Below, piece by piece: positions 6,493-7,769 of a DNA stretch of 7,769 nt. The stretch comes from a bacterium (GTDB lineage: Bacteria > Gemmatimonadota > Gemmatimonadetes > Gemmatimonadales > Gemmatimonadaceae). Within the stretch, counting starts at the first letter, position 1, and each line of letters opens with the position of its first letter. The notes beneath the pieces were generated by a model. It had not been told where the DNA came from and searched no databases. It saw only the letters and a program-made list of their open reading frames with translations. Location of the stretch: NCBI GenBank assembly GCA_021802745.1, contig JAJZRK010000148.1:1-7769 (forward strand), written 5' to 3'. The position numbers and the translations under genes were made by a program.

Positions 6493-6651
6493 AATCGCGA
6501 GCCGCCGAATAGGGCAAATACCCACGCAATTGCTTGCGCTTTCCCTACGGCGTCGCCTGTGCTCGACGCTAGCGTAGTCGCATTGTTCTGGCTCCCCCAT
6601 TACAGGCGCGCCGCCCGTGCGGCGCGCGACCGCGTTCCGGTGGGGACTTCA
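6493..6651 (+). other. Intergenic region between two likely transcription units
   Basis: This 159-base gap holds no convincing gene. Its first half (about 6508-6550) is clearly AT-richer than the rest of the window and holds AGGG (6511-6514) facing CCCT (6543-6546), with the small stem CGCAA/TTGCG (6525-6529, 6534-6538) between them. A 10-base perfect palindrome ACGCTAGCGT lies at 6566-6575, and a strong GC hairpin at 6606-6627. Operon end and a new promoter are expected here, but I see no clear -35/-10 pair and no T-tract terminator. A weak ribosome site GGGGA (6642-6646) precedes the cytochrome start at 6652. Confidence 0.6.
6606..6627. other. Perfect 9-bp GC inverted repeat upstream of the cytochrome gene
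   Basis: GCGCGCCGC (6606-6614) pairs exactly with GCGGCGCGC (6619-6627) around the 4-base loop CCGT. All nine pairs are G-C. It is not followed by a T-run, so it is not a standard intrinsic terminator. It ends 24 bases before the ATG at 6652, so in the RNA it could act as a leader stem that affects translation or stability, or as a non-canonical terminator of the upstream operon. The structure is certain; the role is not. Confidence 0.55.
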
Positions 6652-7227
6652 ATGCGGAAGAGACGCGTCCGGTGGGCGATGGCTGGTGGCACCGCGGTCC
6701 TGCTGCTCACGATGGCCTGCCATCCCGAGGAGGACCGCGGCCCGCGCTTTGGCAAGGCCATCGCCGCCGCCACGAAGCAGGCACCGCGCACCGCCAAGAC
6801 AGCCGCGCAGCTCTACCCCGTGGCACCGCCGCCGTTCTCGGAAGACATCTTCCCGTGCTCCCAGTGCCACGGCCTGGACGACAAGGTCAACCGGACGCCG
6901 CACCCGGTGGAGTTTCACGAGAACATCGTGCTGCACCACGACGAGAAGAACCGCTGGTGCCTCGACTGCCACGACGCCCGAAACCGCGACATGCTGCATC
7001 TCGCCGACGGCCGGCTCGTGCCGTTCACCGAGTCGTACCGGCTGTGCGGCCAGTGCCACGGGCCGACCCTCCGCAACTGGAAGGCGGGCGAGCACGGCAA
7101 GCGCACGGGATCGTGGTCCGGCGACAAGCAGTACCTGCTATGCGCGAACTGCCACAACCCGCATTCGCCGCACTTCAAGCCGATCCAGCCGAAACCCGCC
7201 CCCATCCGGCAGGAGGCCATCCAATGA
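6652..7227 (+). CDS. Tetraheme c-type cytochrome lipoprotein
   Basis: A 191-residue exported electron-transfer protein. The N-terminus has a basic patch (RKRRVR, 2-7), a hydrophobic core and a lipobox-like end LLTMAC with Cys23 as the likely lipidated residue. Four CXXCH haem motifs follow: CSQCH (69-73), CLDCH (103-107), CGQCH (132-136) and CANCH (164-168). Many other histidines (such as 84, 89, 95, 96, 148, 171, 174) could be second axial ligands. The last motif sits in CANCHNPHSPHFKPI, a pattern I associate with cytochromes that partner membrane Fe-S/NrfD complexes. The frame is open further upstream, but ATG 6652 gives a proper signal sequence; the earlier extension lacks one. The gene overlaps the next Fe-S gene by 4 bases, so the products probably form one complex. 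Size and position recall NrfB (five haems) or DsrJ (three), but the haem count differs from both. Confidence 0.88.
   Translation: MRKRRVRWAMAGGTAVLLLTMACHPEEDRGPRFGKAIAAATKQAPRTAKTAAQLYPVAPPPFSEDIFPCSQCHGLDDKVNRTPHPVEFHENIVLHHDEKNRWCLDCHDARNRDMLHLADGRLVPFTESYRLCGQCHGPTLRNWKAGEHGKRTGSWSGDKQYLLCANCHNPHSPHFKPIQPKPAPIRQEAIQ
7211..7216 (+). promoter_or_regulatory. Strong Shine-Dalgarno site for the Fe-S protein
   Basis: A perfect AGGAGG lies 7 bases before ATG 7224, inside the last codons of the cytochrome gene. It is the best ribosome site in the window and fixes the start of the Fe-S gene. Confidence 0.85.
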
Positions 7228-7769
7228 GGGAGCTGCCCACCCTGCCCATGCCGGTGCCGGCGCCGCCGGCCGAGGGCTACACGCGGCGCGAGGCCGTGGT
7301 GATGGGGCTGTTCGCGCTGGCCGCCGCGGCCACCACCACCGGGTGCACGAACGACAAGTACGCGTACGAGGAGTTCGTCCAGAAGCACTTCCAGGATCTC
7401 TCGCCTGAGGAACTGAAGGACCGTCTGGCGCAGATGGCGAAGCGCTACACCGAGCAGTACGGCCGCGACGTCACGGTCTCGGCCACGCCACCGATGCCTG
7501 GCGTGCTGTTCGGGTACGCGCTCGACCTCTCGCGCTGCATCGGCTGCCGCCGCTGCGTCTACGGGTGCGTGGAGGAGAACAACCAGTCGCGCACGCCGCA
7601 GACGCACTGGATCACGGTGCTCGAGATGGACAAGGAAGAGGGCGTGAACCTGCAGAACGCCAACGCCTACTACGAGCATGAAACGGTGCCGGCGCCAGGC
7701 AAGTTCTACATGCCGGTTGCCTGCCAGCACTGCGAGAATCCGCCCTGCGTGAAGGTCTGTCCGGTGGAG
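7224..7769 (+). CDS. Tat-type [4Fe-4S] ferredoxin-like respiratory subunit (NrfC/DsrO/HybA-like), 3'-truncated
   Basis: The first 182 residues of a multi-cluster iron-sulfur protein; the frame runs off the right edge without a stop. An N-terminal Arg pair (TRREAVV, 20-26), a hydrophobic Ala-rich stretch and TTTGC (37-41) look like a Tat signal ending in a lipobox, with Cys41 as the possible lipidated residue. A helical spacer (about 45-80) leads to the first cluster motif C105-x2-C108-x2-C111-x3-C115, then to C167-x2-C170-x4-C175-x3-C179-P. This spacing is that of the PsrB/NrfC/DsrO/HybA subunits, which usually carry four [4Fe-4S] clusters; the other motifs would lie outside the window. Its role would be to pass electrons between the tetraheme cytochrome upstream and a quinone-reactive NrfD-type membrane protein expected downstream. 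The exact complex cannot be named from this fragment. Confidence 0.9.
   Translation, partial: MRELPTLPMPVPAPPAEGYTRREAVVMGLFALAAAATTTGCTNDKYAYEEFVQKHFQDLSPEELKDRLAQMAKRYTEQYGRDVTVSATPPMPGVLFGYALDLSRCIGCRRCVYGCVEENNQSRTPQTHWITVLEMDKEEGVNLQNANAYYEHETVPAPGKFYMPVACQHCENPPCVKVCPVE

Noticed and set aside
5673..6512. Plus-strand open frame of 279 codons overlapping the homocysteine methyltransferase
   Set aside because: It is an out-of-frame shadow with Arg/Gly/Ala-rich low-complexity product; the other frame has all zinc and substrate motifs.
6511..6546. Intrinsic terminator after the homocysteine methyltransferase
   Set aside because: Only 4- and 5-bp stems can be drawn and there is no T-run, so I describe it as part of the intergenic region without calling a terminator.
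6559..6651. Possible N-terminal extension of the cytochrome from an upstream in-frame start
   Set aside because: It would bury the signal peptide 31 residues inside the protein and read through the 6606-6627 hairpin; ATG 6652 yields a proper lipoprotein signal.

Overview
The window is GC-rich (about two thirds G+C by eye) and every gene lies on the + strand. Codon use is strongly GC3-biased, and all genes read left to right with short gaps or 4-base overlaps. The style (GC-rich, GTG starts, a sodium:solute symporter of this kind, a multiheme lipoprotein/Fe-S respiratory module) suggests a Gemmatimonadota-like or similar Gram-negative environmental bacterium. That placement is an inference; no marker gene is present.

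Region 1 (3-6492) looks like one operon for corrinoid-dependent methyl transfer. In order it encodes: the 3' part of a sodium:solute symporter; a corrinoid-binding protein with the cobalamin motif; a [2Fe-2S]/ASKHA protein of the RACE/RamA type that reductively reactivates corrinoid proteins; a 93-residue unknown protein with four cysteines; a UroD/MtaA-type zinc methyltransferase; and a zinc-dependent homocysteine S-methyltransferase. The last five are tightly packed. Three successive junctions are GTGA overlaps, and the last gene follows after 11 bases with a good ribosome binding site. Taken together, the simplest reading is that a methylated compound, possibly imported by the symporter, gives its methyl group to the corrinoid protein through the UroD-like enzyme. 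The homocysteine methyltransferase then takes the methyl to make methionine, and the ASKHA protein rescues cobalt that has been oxidised. This resembles a dismantled methionine synthase whose folate module is replaced by a UroD-like methyltransferase and whose SAM-dependent reactivation domain is replaced by an ATP- and ferredoxin-type activator. The methyl donor cannot be read from the sequence.

Region 2 (6493-6651) is the only sizeable non-coding stretch. It is locally AT-richer, holds small palindromes and a perfect 9-bp GC hairpin, and most likely separates two transcription units.

Region 3 (6652 to the window end) starts a respiratory module: a tetraheme c-type cytochrome lipoprotein, overlapped by 4 bases (ATGA) with a Tat-type, lipobox-bearing ferredoxin-like protein carrying multiple [4Fe-4S] motifs, cut off by the window edge. 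The order resembles nrfBC(D) or dsrJO(P), so an NrfD-type membrane protein is expected downstream. No RNA genes, insertion sequences, CRISPR arrays or cobalamin riboswitch were found in the window.
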